From contig JAPYMA010000173.1 of the NCBI GenBank assembly GCA_035041965.1, forward strand, positions 496,001 to 560,000: a stretch of DNA of 64,000 nucleotides, written 5' to 3'. Numbering within the stretch: the stretch's first letter is position 1; each line of letters starts with the position of its first letter. Positions 1 to 12,861 of this stretch are shown one piece after another. Under the pieces are notes generated by a model. It was given only the letters and a program-made list of their open reading frames with translations. It had not been told where the DNA came from and ran no database searches. Position numbers and translations under genes: made by a program. Origin of the DNA: Anisakis pegreffii. Lineage: Eukaryota; Nematoda; Chromadorea; Rhabditida; Anisakidae.

Positions 1-2061
1 TGAATCAGAACAAACTATTTCAAGAAACCTATATTAACCTTCACAGGTGATCGATCGAGTGGTATGATCTGATAAATCTGTTTGTGTAATACAGGTAAGA
101 CCGATAAAAAGTTCTGAAAAAGGTAAGCACAAGACTGGAGTCATGGTCTACGGGTAAAGATGGAATTTTGAGGAGTGGCATGAGGAACTCGTTTGTTTGT
201 ATCTCTTCATATTGATCTCTTGATTTAAATATTAAAGTATAGATCTCAATACTTGTTATACAATCGCTTTCGCATTGCATCTTGTTGTTAGAACAATTCA
301 ATTCGGATTGAACGATGTTTAATGCCTTACTGTCGTATACTGTAAGGTTTCTGCGCAGAATTTTTTCACGTAAGCAAGTATCAGTTGAAAGTGTAACTGC
401 TGAAAAAATGTCAAGAAGTGCTGATTATTTGAAAAGTAGAACAACACATCATGAATTGCGATCAACTAATAACTTCAAGACGATAGCGACAAGTCAAGTT
501 ATGGTTGAGAGATGAGCGAATAACTGCTGCTTCATCGTCCAGAACAAAAAAGAAGAAGATGTAAGAAAATGACTTCGCTCATAAAGCATTCGCTTTTGAT
601 GAAGCGGCGGCACTGATCTATGCTCCAGAGTTCAACAACGGATTATTATGTTGCGTATGCTGCAAACGTTACTCGGCTTTGCGTTGCTCAGCGAAATGAT
701 TTTGGGAATCATCAAGGCTCTGATGTGATCAGCAATATGCGAAGAGACGGAACTGATAGAAATTGATAAGTTTTTCTGAGCAGATCTACGATCAAGCTTG
801 GACAATAAAGACGGTGGTCAATAGAGAGATCAAATAGTCAATGTAGTAAACAGAAGATCTGAAAACTGCTCGTTCTATGCCACTTGAATAGAGACTTGAT
901 GAATACTTTGAATGATCGGTGAGGATCAAGCATTCTGAAGATTGAAGTGGGGATAGGACTGGAATGTGAACTGGATGGAATGGCTGCTACCGATATTGCA
1001 ACGAAACGGCAACAAGCAACACCTCACCATCCTCATTGGGCTCTAATCAATTGATAAATGCATGACAAGATGTTGTTTGAAGGTATGAATTTGTGATTTT
1101 GAACTGATCAAATGATTCTTCTGATACGAACAATTGCAAATGACAAGAGACCAACCATGGTGCCAAAGAGGACATAACGTACAGGAACCGAGCGTAACAA
1201 TAAAAATAAACTTAATAAATGGCGCGATGAAAAATAAAGCAAAATGGGATGTTGGCACACTACTTCGGTTCGCACACCGTTCGATTCAGCGCAATTTGAG
1301 TGAGTTGTTGAGCGAGGAAACAGCTAATGAATCAACTGTGATTATCTTATCCACTGGTTGTTGCTTGTCGCGGTAATCTGTAGGTGTTTCGGTTCGAGTA
1401 TGGTTAAGAAGGTAGGAGGCTATGATGATGCCGCGATAGTGGCCAATGACGCAATAGTAGTGAAAGCATGATGATGGCTGACGGCGCACAAGAAGGAGAG
1501 CATGTAAGCAGCGATGGATATTGAAGGATATCGGTTAATTTAGCCGCTGGATTCAGCACTTGCTTACTGCACAGCGCGTATGCATTCAACATATCTATCT
1601 ATCTATCTCTTTTCTAACCTATGATTATTGACTATATTTGGTTAAGAACGCTTTATCATCAATATCTATCCAAGTCTATCAAGCTCATGAGCTGAACACA
1701 CTCCTCTCGTGCACGTCAAGCACATACAGCAGCGATGAGTGCTTTAATCAAACAAGCATACACAAACGAATGCAGACTACGGATAACAGATATTGAAATG
1801 CATGTGGATGGAACGATAAAAGGAAGCGAAATAAATGCTGAAGTAAGGACAAGAATAAGTGAAAATGCTGCTGTTTGCATGTAAAGACGGATGAATGCAT
1901 ACAGAAATTGCTAGAGGGTTAGTTGTTCTTGGTGAATTTAGCTTCAATGGGTTAGAAGAATGAACGATGAAAAAAAGATCATTCGACGATCAAGTGTATA
2001 GCACACGAAACGGATGATGATGGATTGAGTGAACAATTCAAGGAAGAAATGAATCAATGTT

Positions 2062-2082
2062 AGCAGCAGCAGCAGCAACAGC
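2062..2082. repeat. (AGC)n microsatellite
   Basis: Five AGC units followed by AAC/AGC variants. No reading frame is supported across it. Confidence 0.85.
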
Positions 2083-3721
2083 AAGAGTCTAGTTTAACCA
2101 CTAGTTCTTGCTAGTCAAGCTTGAGTTGGCTTGTTTCTCTAGCTTATTTAGTTTGTCAGTGTGGTTAGTTGTTGGCTTGGTTTACTTGCTAACTAGATGC
2201 TGCTGTGGCTGGCTTGGATCGATGATGGTGTTGATACGAACTGCTGATGACGTCGGTGATAATGAGGATGATGGAACAGAACATAGCCAGCCTAGTGGAA
2301 CGTTGAGGACTAAACACGCAGACTGCTCTGATGTTTTTAGGTCTATAGCGCTTATAACTGTAACTTACAGCTGTCGTTGTGGTGGATCTGAGCACAATTC
2401 AGCAATATAGCGTCAAACGGCTGCCTCGGAACGTTCTTGCTCTAGTCAGGCTCTACTAGCTGCTAAGAGCATCAACTAACACTACTATAATCTGCATAAC
2501 TAGAGCAAAACTCTGATCACCGTCGCCGCATCTCATCAACAATTCTAGTGTTGTTAAGTAACATAAACAAGCATAGAGCCAAATATGGATGATGATGAGG
2601 AGGAGGAGAAGGTGAAGTCAACGACGAATCGAATATCGCAAATATGATCACAATTCATTCGCTTTTCGTATGCTGTTGTTCACTCGTTGTTCGTTACTCA
2701 CTTCCTTTCTCAACAACGTCGTTTCAAGTCGTTTCATGCAAAGTCTTCGCGTCTCCATATCGCCAATGGGCAAATATAATCGAAATTGAATATAATCAAT
2801 CAGCTGCTGCTGCTGCATATCGTCCGTGCTATCGTGTCAACAGCTCTAGCGTGCCTCTACTTCTTCAGTTTCTACTTCTACTACTCCGAGAGTGTCATTA
2901 GTTACCATTATCTAGTGGTTTCTCATTTCTCGATGCCCATTTCTCATCGCGCACTGCATCATCAGCCAACAACATTTATTCATTCAGCACTCATCACTGT
3001 GCTCTATCAGCTGCATGTTTTCATCGTTTCAACGAATTCAGCTCATACCTCAAACCCCCTCAAAAATTAACTCACGATCAGCTAACGGTTCAGCGATTAA
3101 TTTTTCATTCGAATATGCGCATATGCCACAAGAGTTTTCGTCGATCAATGAAGAGCTTATATCTTTCTTTTAACCGCAAACCATAATCGTTCAGCTAACC
3201 AGTCAACCAGTAACCATTCGATTCTATACTGCTTCCGAGCTGCTGCTCCTCACACCATGATACTTTTGCTTTCATTGAGCAGTAGTCAATAGATCAACAC
3301 ACTGATAATTTCGTAGAGCAAAGAATCAATTTCGAGCAAAACAATTTGATTGAATTATGAAACACACACATCCATCTATGATGACTCCTACAATGACTGT
3401 AATTAGACGATACGCTCGATAAGCTGAACATTCAAATTCTGTTTTGAAAATCAACATGCTCAGAAGCAGTTGTGCTGCTTGTACATGAAGCAAACGGTTG
3501 GTAAAAAATATTGTGTTGAGCGAATGGTGAGGTGTGAATATCACCTGAAAAAATGTCACTGATCATAATCTGCATTCCCAGATTAGCCTACAAATCAAAT
3601 AGGTTTGTGTGAGTCAACAAATACACTGTTCAGCATGGTTATTCGAATGTGATTAGTCGAGTGAGTGTCAAAATTATCTGGTGAAATTTTTCACTGACGA
3701 CAACAAACGATCACATACATG

Positions 3722-3745
3722 CAACAACAACAACAACAACAACAA
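3722..3745. repeat. (CAA)n microsatellite
   Basis: About eight uninterrupted CAA units in non-coding sequence. Confidence 0.9.
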
Positions 3746-4147
3746 ACAACTTAAGCAGTTCAGCTGTTTCAACGAAGAAGCATCGCAATTAATTTTAACG
3801 TTTAAGTGAGTGCACACATTCCACTGATACGAAACAAACACTGATTAAAAGCTCCACTGATTAAAAGTTCAAAATCTGAGAGCATTTCGGAAGAAATTCG
3901 TCAATCATTTAGAGTGAACACAAAAAAAGCCAATTCACGACGACGTCAACAAAATAGTTTCGACGAAAAATGATGACCTTATCAATAAACGATTACGCCT
4001 CTTAACAAACAACAAACAGCACAACACAACACAATGTTCCTCACATAATCAACAGCTGGATCTTCAACTAAAACACTTGAAAAACGGTTGAAAATTTGCA
4101 ATTGATCTTAGATTCATTCACTTGTTTATCCTCTCTATTGCACACTA

Positions 4148-4163
4148 ATGATGATGATGATGA
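4148..4163. repeat. (ATG)n microsatellite
   Basis: Five ATG units; the neighbouring frames are not supported as genes. Confidence 0.85.
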
Positions 4164-6718
4164 TTGTTTTGAATAGCAGCTATGAAATTCTCTTGTTGTT
4201 AGCTCTTTCAGCAAAAAAAAATTGGAATTGCTTTCGTTAATAATCGACAAATCACGGTTGTCTTGGTGCAGACTTAAGCTGAATTGAACAAAACTGAAGA
4301 AAACGTTAATGGATATTGATTAAAATTAGTGATTTGAGTGTTGATCAGGAATCAACGCAAGTGATCACACTACACCTGGGAATGGAATGGAGTGTCAGTG
4401 AACTTTCTCCTTTGCATTAATCATCGAAAAGCAGCTGTTCGATTAGAGTTCAGCTGCGATATTATGCGATGCAGCAAAATCGAGTAATCCGCTTAGATGT
4501 TGGCTGCTGTCAAACCTGAAATGTGAAATCTTTTGAAGTGGACACCTGTAAGCTCGAAAAAACGCAAAAAAATCGAATAATAAAAGTGTAGCAATTGAAA
4601 TGAAATATTGAGCAACTGAAAAGAAGGTCAGAATTTGCAGAATAACTCTGTGAAGTATAAAAAATTCGATTTTTGGATCGCATGAAAATTTGGAATAACT
4701 CGCTATCAGCAATACACGAATCCAAACATATCTTTTAAGATCAAATGATAGAAAGTTTCAGTGAATGGATGAACTCAACAAAAAACAGAACAATCTCCTC
4801 CATTGATGATGATCAATGAATTTGAAGCGACGAATATTGCTCATGATTTACAGCTGTGCAGTAAATCGTCATAAATGTAGACTTTGCAATTAGTACGTTT
4901 CATATACTTCAGCTGATGATGGTATCAAACGAACAGACGTAATCAAAAATGGATGGAACTTTAAATTGTTTAACCAATGACATTGAGTATAAGACACTGC
5001 TAGTTGACGAAATTCTTAGAACTCCTAGGAAATGAAGTTGCTGCGACGAATTGTTTGAGTTTTGAGTTCGCTTGAAAATTAATGCAAATTTCTTGAGCAT
5101 CAACTATTGACATTAATAGCACTCACAGAACGGTTCAATAATATGACACAATTATGGCATGACTTATGACATAATTTGTGACAATATTATGACATAATTT
5201 CCGTCGGGAAAAATCATAGTTTTGAACTTGAAATTGATCAGCAATGAAAGAGCGAGCATCAACATGATTCTTAATGGAACAAGAAGTGAACAGAGGAAAT
5301 TAGCGGTTGTCTCGACTTCGACTAATAACTTTTCGATAAGTTCGATGAGTTCACATTGCTTTCAAGTGATCATTAACAGCAAGCAGAGAGAGCAAAAACT
5401 CGAAACAAGAGTTTCTATGAGACTCAATGTGAAATGAATTGATGCATTTCGAGAGCATTCAAAGTAATCACAGCAAATGTCCAACTAAACGTAAGAATAC
5501 CAGCCAAACATGACAGTATAATTCGAGGAGTGTTTCTCGTTATTGCACTATTGGGATTGCTGAACTGACGACCGATCGCTAAGCCGCATGCTTTGCGAAG
5601 ACAAAAAAAAGTCTTTCCAGCCCATTCGAAGCTATCATTCAAATGATCGCAGTCCAACATATAAACAATCCACTATTAACGCAGCAAAACTTCTTGAATC
5701 TAGTCGCAGTAAAATGATTCGAAGAAAAACTACTAAAAAGCTAATGTATGCGTGAATGCAGATAGCTTCAGTAGTTATACTGAAGTTTTTTGTTGAGGTT
5801 TCGGTAATTTTCCGAGAATTGAACCATCAAATCTCACCATCTGCTCAAAATATGTTCAGTTATACTGTACTGATTCTCGTTTACCGGGTACGAGCAGGGA
5901 AATAAATAGGCAAAAAGATGGCTAATTGGAAGATATACGATCAAGAATTGGTAAAGGAAATAAACGGATTGTGTTTTGGATGTTGCAAAAATAAGCATTG
6001 AACAAACGTAACATTCACAACGAAAACACTGCTAACAACCACCACAACAACAAAACTGAGCAAGGCTGCTAGAACGAGAACTAAGCGAAGAACAACGAAA
6101 ACCAGATGAAGCTTCATTAGGTGCTGATAGAGAAAGCGAACGCAAAACCGCTAGACGTCTTGAAATGAACTCGTATTGCTACTGACTACTGAAACTAATG
6201 ATCATATTAATATTAATTTCAGTATAAAATTTACTAATCTATCAATACTTAACAGAGCTAGCTGAAGTTCACATGCCAATCAACCGTTAAGCTTTCCGAA
6301 GTGGAAAAACCAAAAAAAAAAAAGTTCTATAGAGGATATTTTATTCTTGACATGCATACTAGAGGTGATTGGGAGGAGACTTTGACGCCTAGCAACTAAT
6401 AAGAAAAATGCTCTCAAAGAGGAAATCACATTGTTTTTACCGATTAAAGCATGACTTATACAACGAATGCTATCAATCAATTGGTCATCTTAAAAGCATT
6501 CAGTTTGCTGCTTGTATTGAATGTTTACGGATATCAATCGTCGCAACTAACCCTGATAGTAATTTGCCTAGGCGATAGCTCACAGTCAGTAAGATATCTT
6601 CAGGCCTATTCGAGCGTTGGTTCGTTCGAATAGTCCATAAATATGAAGTACGCCTCTAGGATTACTGATTACAACTGGCACGAAGCAGCCTAATACGTTT
6701 CCATGCGTCTAGTAAGGA

Positions 6719-6738
6719 CGCTACACAGCTGTGTAGCG
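6719..6738. repeat. Perfect 20-bp palindrome
   Basis: CGCTACACAGCTGTGTAGCG is its own reverse complement. A smaller inverted repeat (CTATTCGA 6606-6613 with TCGAATAG 6626-6633) lies about 90 bases upstream. Confidence 0.85.
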
Positions 6739-8524
6739 CCTCTTCTCAGAATTATCATTGACAAATGCGATCAGTGCATGTGGAATCTAACCTAAACTTC
6801 AAATTCCATACTGTGCCACACCATTCGCATGATTGTCGAAAGATGCGCTGAATTATATGTGCATTGCTTTAGGTATAAGTCAATCGTTAATTTGTTTATG
6901 CTAAATATTTCAGTTACGCGACGCTATTACCCTAACGTCCTTACATAACCAACATCGCACTCATTTTAGATAAGCTCTGAGCAGTATTCAGCATGCTAGC
7001 TGAATTGAACTCGTAGAAATCTAGCAATATAGGTTCTTCACAAGCATCTACATATACGCACGTAGACAAATTTACTCACATATCAGTATAATAGCATCGA
7101 AGTGCATCAATAATAATTTATGAAATGTATCAAAAACTTTTGCTAATATCGTACTGCATTCAGAAGAGATGGTCACACGAAGATCGAAAGTAGTGATCGT
7201 CTCTAAGTGCTGATCGAAATACGAAACGCTTGTGAACATTCGCATAATGCATTCACATACTGCAGCTGTTGCTGCATGCATAATATTTAATTTGTACTGT
7301 CTGAACATTATATCAATACTAATCATTATGGTTGCAACAAGCTCATTCAATGTGGCGATATGTTGTGAAAGCAAATCAATCCTCAATCCGAAACAAATCA
7401 ATCCTTTGAGTGGTGAAAGAAATAATTCATTTCAATGTTCACTGTTTTCAATTAATATGATAATGAGAGCTCTCTGGTATAATGATCGAAACGAAATGAT
7501 CAGTTAGCGAACGGATTGGCGAGGATATCTGAGAACAGATTAGTGATGTGCTTTAATCGGGATCTGATTCACTTGACGGCTTGTAGGCGGCGTCTATGCG
7601 GAGTTATGACCACGAAAAATTCCGAAAAAAACCAAGTGAATTGAGATGCTACGAAGTGGATTGGATGCGCGATCCAAACACTCAGATTCATTCCTTTATT
7701 GGTCTTCAGGTGGATTTGCACGCTTGAAACATTAATTGAATTACTGAAAGAACATAGTGCCATTATTTCTTAAATATTTGAGATGTTATTTTGAGATACA
7801 ATGAGATATGTCATGACCCGAAAGCATCTCTATGCAGTAAATGTGCAGTCGTTATGAATAAGCGTTATGATAATTTCACCCAATAGAGCATCATCTCTAA
7901 TCCAAATATAATGATGCAATGAGTATTCCGTGGATATTTGTTTTACGCTGTTGAGTTGGCTCCGAAAAAAATTTCATTGTTATGAATTTATTTTGGATAC
8001 TTAAAGTCATAGCTCGAATCTTCTATTAGTAACATACATACTTGCTCTTTAGTGATAGCTCGCTTATTGCCTGATAACAAGAGTGTTTTAACAAATCTAT
8101 AGCTGGAACCATTTGGCATACATGTGCTTCGAAAATGACACTTTCAATGAGCGAAGTTCAAAAGATCAAAACTCAAACCATCGCAGATAAAACTTGCTAT
8201 GTGCAACGCACACGTATGCTCTCGCAATAGTTGAGATGATGGACGATAATAAGAGCATCTCAATGAAATTAGTATTTTGTTGACAAGATTAGAGCACAAT
8301 ATTCATCCGAAAACAAAGCATAATTAGTACAGATATTGTTATGATCAAGTGTTGTTATGTACTGCTGCAGATGCATAACTTTGAAACATGAATTCACCCA
8401 TTAGAAGCAAAGACAATTGATTTTTGAGTTTTAATTCAACACAATCTTCAGTTGTGAATCTTTATCTACTGTGAAGCAAGTTTAATTGCGTTTATCAGCG
8501 CAAAACAACTCAGCACTAGCTATT

Positions 8525-8753
8525 CTGTGAAGTTTAACGATCATCACCACGATCAAAACAATTACTTGCATTCAATACTTGTTTACTTCACTGTCATTGC
8601 TGTCTGTTGATCATATTAGAGATCAACTCGGGAGTGAAGTTCTGTGAAGTTCGACGATCATTACCACGATCAAAACAATTACTCGCATTCAATACTTACT
8701 TACTTCACTATCATTGCTGCCTGTCGATCATGTTAGAGATCAACTCGGGAGTG
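8525..8753. repeat. 117-bp tandem duplication
   Basis: Unit 1 starts at 8525 (CTGTGAAGTTTAACGATCAT) and unit 2 at 8642 (CTGTGAAGTTCGACGATCAT). Both end in ATCAACTCGGGAGTG at 8636 and 8753. The copies differ at scattered positions, so the event is not recent. Confidence 0.9.
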
Positions 8754-9009
8754 TGTCAGCGCTCTTGATTTATTGAATTTTAAAGCGAATGGTTCATTAT
8801 AAAACAAGTGGTTCACTGTATCAGAGTTTCATGTCTATGGATGGTTGTAGCCGTTGTTGTGTGTCGTTGGAAACGGCTTGGAAATTTCTATTTTGGTGTT
8901 ATTTCACTTCACCATTTACTTTTTGCTATCTTAAATCCCTCATTAATTTGGAAAGGGATGTTGAATTATTCTATTTGAACTTTATTCGGAAGGGATGAAC
9001 TACCCATTA

Positions 9010-9079
9010 ATAAATTAGGATTTCCTGACGGCGCTTTTGCTATCATAAATTAGGATTTCCTGACGGCGCTTTTGCTATC
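9010..9079. repeat. Two copies of a 35-bp direct repeat
   Basis: ATAAATTAGGATTTCCTGAC followed by GGCGCTTTTGCTATC occurs at 9010 and again at 9045 without visible divergence, indicating a recent tandem duplication. Confidence 0.9.
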
Positions 9080-10684
9080 GTTCGAGAGTAATTCGGAGTG
9101 AGTGTAAGGGTGACTGAGGGAGGTTTTCGGACTGCGCAGTTGAACATGCTGAACGAGTTTCAACAATAGATTCGGTTGATACGGTGAACGAAACGACCAT
9201 TATGATGGTCACTATGCCTTGAGTCTTGTCTATAAGAACTTTAATTTGATGATCAGGTGCAGTAGCTATGAAGCATAGAAGCACTTTAGACAAATTCTAA
9301 TGATAATCCAAAAAACTGCAGGTAAGCAGTTGGATTAAACAATGTGGTGATTAAGTATCACTGCAGTAAACATCATATAGTAGGTCGCATTCATCACATT
9401 ATAAAGTGCCGCATATCAATCGCAATGTGTTATATTGAAATCATAACAAAATGATGTGATTATGCAAAAAATGGATAGTATACAGTCAAAATGATCCGTT
9501 GAGATTATTTAGTGCTAATAGGCAATTACTTAGCTGCCATTTAAGTCATCGCTCGTTGCTTATACATTATGATGTTTTCATAATCATTGTATCTTTCTCG
9601 CTTATTAAGCTTATGATGCTTATTTTCAATAGTTTCCTTTATAAATATGTCTTCTTTATCAAATATAATATATCTGCTATTGTTTATATATCATGTTTTT
9701 GATGCGTAATTACAATCTATTGTGAAACTTCAAGGAGTAATGTTTTTGATACAGTGGATTCATGATTTATGCCAAACTTAGTTGAGTATATTGACCGAAA
9801 ATAATCTCAACTAGATACGCTTTTACAGCGTTCAGTAGAATATTGCAATTGACTGAGAAATATTCATTGCAATTACTTCTTGAAGTATAATTCATTCATT
9901 TTGTTCAATATCCTTGTTGTTGAGCTATTGCCGGATGAAATATATTCAGTGTAATTATTCATACTTTTATTGAGCATAAACTAGCGATTTGTTGATATTG
10001 TACGGTTGATAATTTGTTCGTCACGCTTATTTAACTGCATTCAACTCGACAACAACTGCCGTTATACACGCACAACAATCAATAAACTGATACCACTGAA
10101 CCGGACTTCAAGTAAAGTTTCTGTTCGACAATCATATTCGACAACTTCATCGAAGTTTCTTGGCACCTGCCTGTTACGGCTCCTATTTGATAAGATACTC
10201 CATATCCCAACTCCCCAAGATGACCAACTATCACGATGGCCAATTCAAGTGTTGATCAAGTTATTTCTTGGCCAATTCCATCCAGAATGCTAAAGGAGTC
10301 AATAGATAATTAGCTGACTACTCCACTACCTATATCGTGATAATTGTCAGCGTCAACGGATCTTTTGAGAAGCTTTATTGATGCTTCATCCATCGTTATG
10401 TGGTTTCAAAGCTTTCATTCAAGCTTTGCACCGCTGTCCGAACCTCACTCGGAAAGAAGTGACATATCAACAGTCAGTCAGTTCCTCAATTGAACTGGGA
10501 ACTTGTATAAAATGACTTCGTCGTTATTCTGTCACTGAATATTCACGTCATCTCAGAAGTGATGTAACGGTTTGCTCATGATGTTATCCGAGTGAATATC
10601 ACTGAAGCTGATCTCTTCGATGCTGAAATAATCAATGTTGAAGAAAACATCTGCGATAGTTGCAACTTCCCCATATTAATCCTC

Positions 10685-10830
10685 CCCCTCCTTATTATCA
10701 GAAATCCCTATCACAACCCCCCTCCTTATTATCAGAAATCCCTATCACAACCCCCCCACCTTATTATCAGAAATCCCTATCACAACCCCCCACCTTATTA
10801 TCAGAAATCCCTATCACAACCCCCCCTCCC
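10685..10830 (+). repeat. C-rich minisatellite, about four copies of a 34-35 bp unit
   Basis: Copies of a unit with core TTATTATCAGAAATCCCTAT followed by a C-run of 5-7 start at about 10691, 10725, 10760 and 10794. It creates Pro-rich open frames (PPYYQKSLSQ) in two registers that I regard as by-products. The other strand carries a regularly spaced series of G-runs. Confidence 0.9.
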
Positions 10831-10994
10831 TTCTCATCCGATATCCCTATCATTCTTTAATTCAACTTCTTTACTACGAGGCTGTCATCATCGATCCGGA
10901 ATCAATTCGAAAAACATCATTATTCTTTCTTCACAGTCAGTGGTATCAGTCGCTTGGCAAACAACCAAGGATGTCGTCGTCATAAATCTATTAA

Positions 10995-11130
10995 AGAACA
11001 AAAAAATAAAATAAAGAAAAAAATACAATAAAGAAAATAAAAAATAAAAATAAAACAAAAAATAAATAAAATAAAAATAAAAAATAAAAAAATCTAATGA
11101 AAAAATAAAATAAAATCAAGAAATAAAATA
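10995..11130. repeat. A-rich low-complexity tract (AAAATA)n
   Basis: Almost only A with single T and rare C or G, as short AAAATAAAAATA-like units. The long minus-strand Phe/Leu frame across it is an artefact of composition. Confidence 0.9.
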
Positions 11131-11605
11131 AACAATTTATTGTAAAATAATGAATTTGCAAGTGATATGCAAGTGATATTTGCAAGTGATAAGCAACTAT
11201 TGTGTTGTATGCTAGGAATTCAACTATAGCTCATAGTTTGATTTACAAGATGATTCTTAATGGGTTTTAGAATTTGATGGCTTGATTATTCGACGATTAT
11301 GCTTTGATTATTATTTGGTTGTTATTTGTTTGCTATGACTATTATATGGTCAAACTATGAGCTATATAGTCTGATTGAATTGTGAACACATCTCGCGTTT
11401 AGTATATTTATCTTTTTGATCATTTGAATTCGATGTAAGTTGTGATCATTTTCGTTTATGAATAGAATCAAGTGATATGAATACGAATAGAATTATGATA
11501 GATCGTCAATAAATGGCAGCTGAATTAAGTCATTAGCACTAGTTGGAGCATTGCTTTAATACAGAAAATTTAAGACAAATCAAGAAACAATAAACAATTG
11601 ATCAG

Positions 11606-11814
11606 CGTTGTTATGCGGTAGCGATAGTAATACGGATGAATGCGATTATCATAATGACTGCATTTCCCCCCTCGTCATTGAAGAAACGACTCAAGGTATA
11701 GTAACCACCGTCACCGTCTATTACGTTCGCGTGTCAGAAGATCCGATCCTCGATAACCAGATCGTTCGTTCATGTTCCTCGATTTTGCAGAACAACAGCT
11801 TCTGCTTCGAATAG
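11606..11814 (+). CDS. Candidate exon, Cys-rich secreted protein (Ly6/ODR-2-like?)
   Basis: An acceptor-like GATCAG precedes 68 open codons with good coding character: LLCGSDSNTDECDYHNDC, later VTVYYVR and IVRSC. The spacing C-x5-C followed by a beta-like stretch and R-[GS]-C recalls nematode Ly6/ODR-2-type extracellular domains. There is no start or signal peptide in this exon. Reading on reaches TAG at 11812-11814. A donor before the Cys pair (phase 1, C/GTTCAT) would join it to the exon at 12671, but that join loses the RSC motif, so the model is unresolved. Confidence 0.3.
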
Positions 11815-12670
11815 AAAGAGTTCCAAGTTATAGTCAGAACGGAACAAATTTTCAGTTGAAATGGAGATAGATGGGAATTTGAGAAGATTCGGTTGATTTG
11901 GCTGTAGGGAGTCGAAGATATTCAACTGAGAATTCAACAACTTGATGGGATGGATAAGAGTTGAGATTTCTGGGAGATATCTATAAGCGATTGAAGATTA
12001 AAGTTTATTGGGTAGATTCTCCAACTAACTTGAGCAAAGCGTTTTGTTGACGGATGATTTTGAAACATTCGGATTGATAGAACTGCACCATTCTGATGAC
12101 TACGGTAGCGAACGATAGCAACAGCGGCGATCAATGGCTATTAGCGCTTGAAAGTGGTTGTTCCAGGAAACAAGCCTTAGATAAGGCACATTTGAGGGTA
12201 TAATATGGTTATGCAAAGGGTTTGTCGTTAGGATTCGGGTGTTGTGCTGGTGGTGGTAAAGATAGATGTGCGCTTGATTGTGCGTTTGTGAAATTCAATT
12301 GAGCAACGGTTGTTCTGTTCTTGCGCTCGTTATGTTAGATGCTCGTCGTCGTGTTGTTGTCATATATATGGTATGTTTAGCAGTGAGACGAGAAAATAGA
12401 CGGCGGATGAATTGAAAAGAAGATAATAGAAACGCACTTGATTGAATTAAGTCTCGTTTCAACGATGAGGCCGTTGAAGCTAACGACCAACGTCGTCTTG
12501 GTCGTGGTGTCATATACGATTTCAGGCTTTTGCTTCGAGCTTTTCAGACTTAGTTCCGACTTATTTGATGGGGTGCCTGCCTGCAGTGCCTAGAAGAGGC
12601 GAACACAAGTATGCGCAAGATAATTAATTGTCTTAATGAGCAACAACACTAAGACTGTTGTTGCAAATAG

Positions 12671-12861
12671 AAGAGTGTGTGTCCAGTGGAACACTGAAAG
12701 GCTTCATTATCAACATTGCCGACGAACATTTGAAGCTCTCAAGCTTTTTGTGCAACTCGACCACAATAGCCGTTGATTCCCTCTCTTATTTCCACCACTC
12801 CGGAACTGCTCCACTTCGAATGGTCGTCGCTTTGCTATTGTGTTGGATTGGAGTTAAATGA
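12671..12861 (+). CDS. Candidate last exon with GPI-anchor-like C-terminus
   Basis: After an AAATAG acceptor the frame reads EECVSSGTLKGFIINIADE, then SSFLCNSTT, and ends in a hydrophobic tail MVVALLLCWIGVK before TGA. A Cys-Asn close to the end, a short spacer with small residues (HHSG) and a hydrophobic tail are what Ly6-type GPI-anchored proteins show. Entry phase is 1. It may be the end of the gene represented by the exon at 11606, about 0.86 kb upstream on the same strand. Without the connecting exon this stays a suggestion. Confidence 0.3.

Larger units (their letters stand above)
1..10590. other. No confident gene; possible degraded exons at 0.3-0.7 kb
   Basis: No conserved domain is visible. 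Two short frames near the left edge have coding-like composition: 315-515 (+) and 565-699 (+, ending GLLCCVCCKRYSALRCSAK before TGA). A donor-like GAT/GTAAGA lies at 560/561, so they may be remnants or the tail of a gene outside the window. Otherwise this is AT-rich sequence with the repeats listed separately. Confidence 0.4.

Noticed and set aside
5424..5660. 78-codon minus-strand frame with a hydrophobic stretch, possible channel or receptor exon
   Set aside because: The resemblance to glutamate-receptor membrane segments is superficial and no splice sites or neighbouring exons support it.
10592..11014. 140-codon Pro/Tyr-rich frame
   Set aside because: Most of it is a translation of the 34-35 bp minisatellite, which stays open in two registers.
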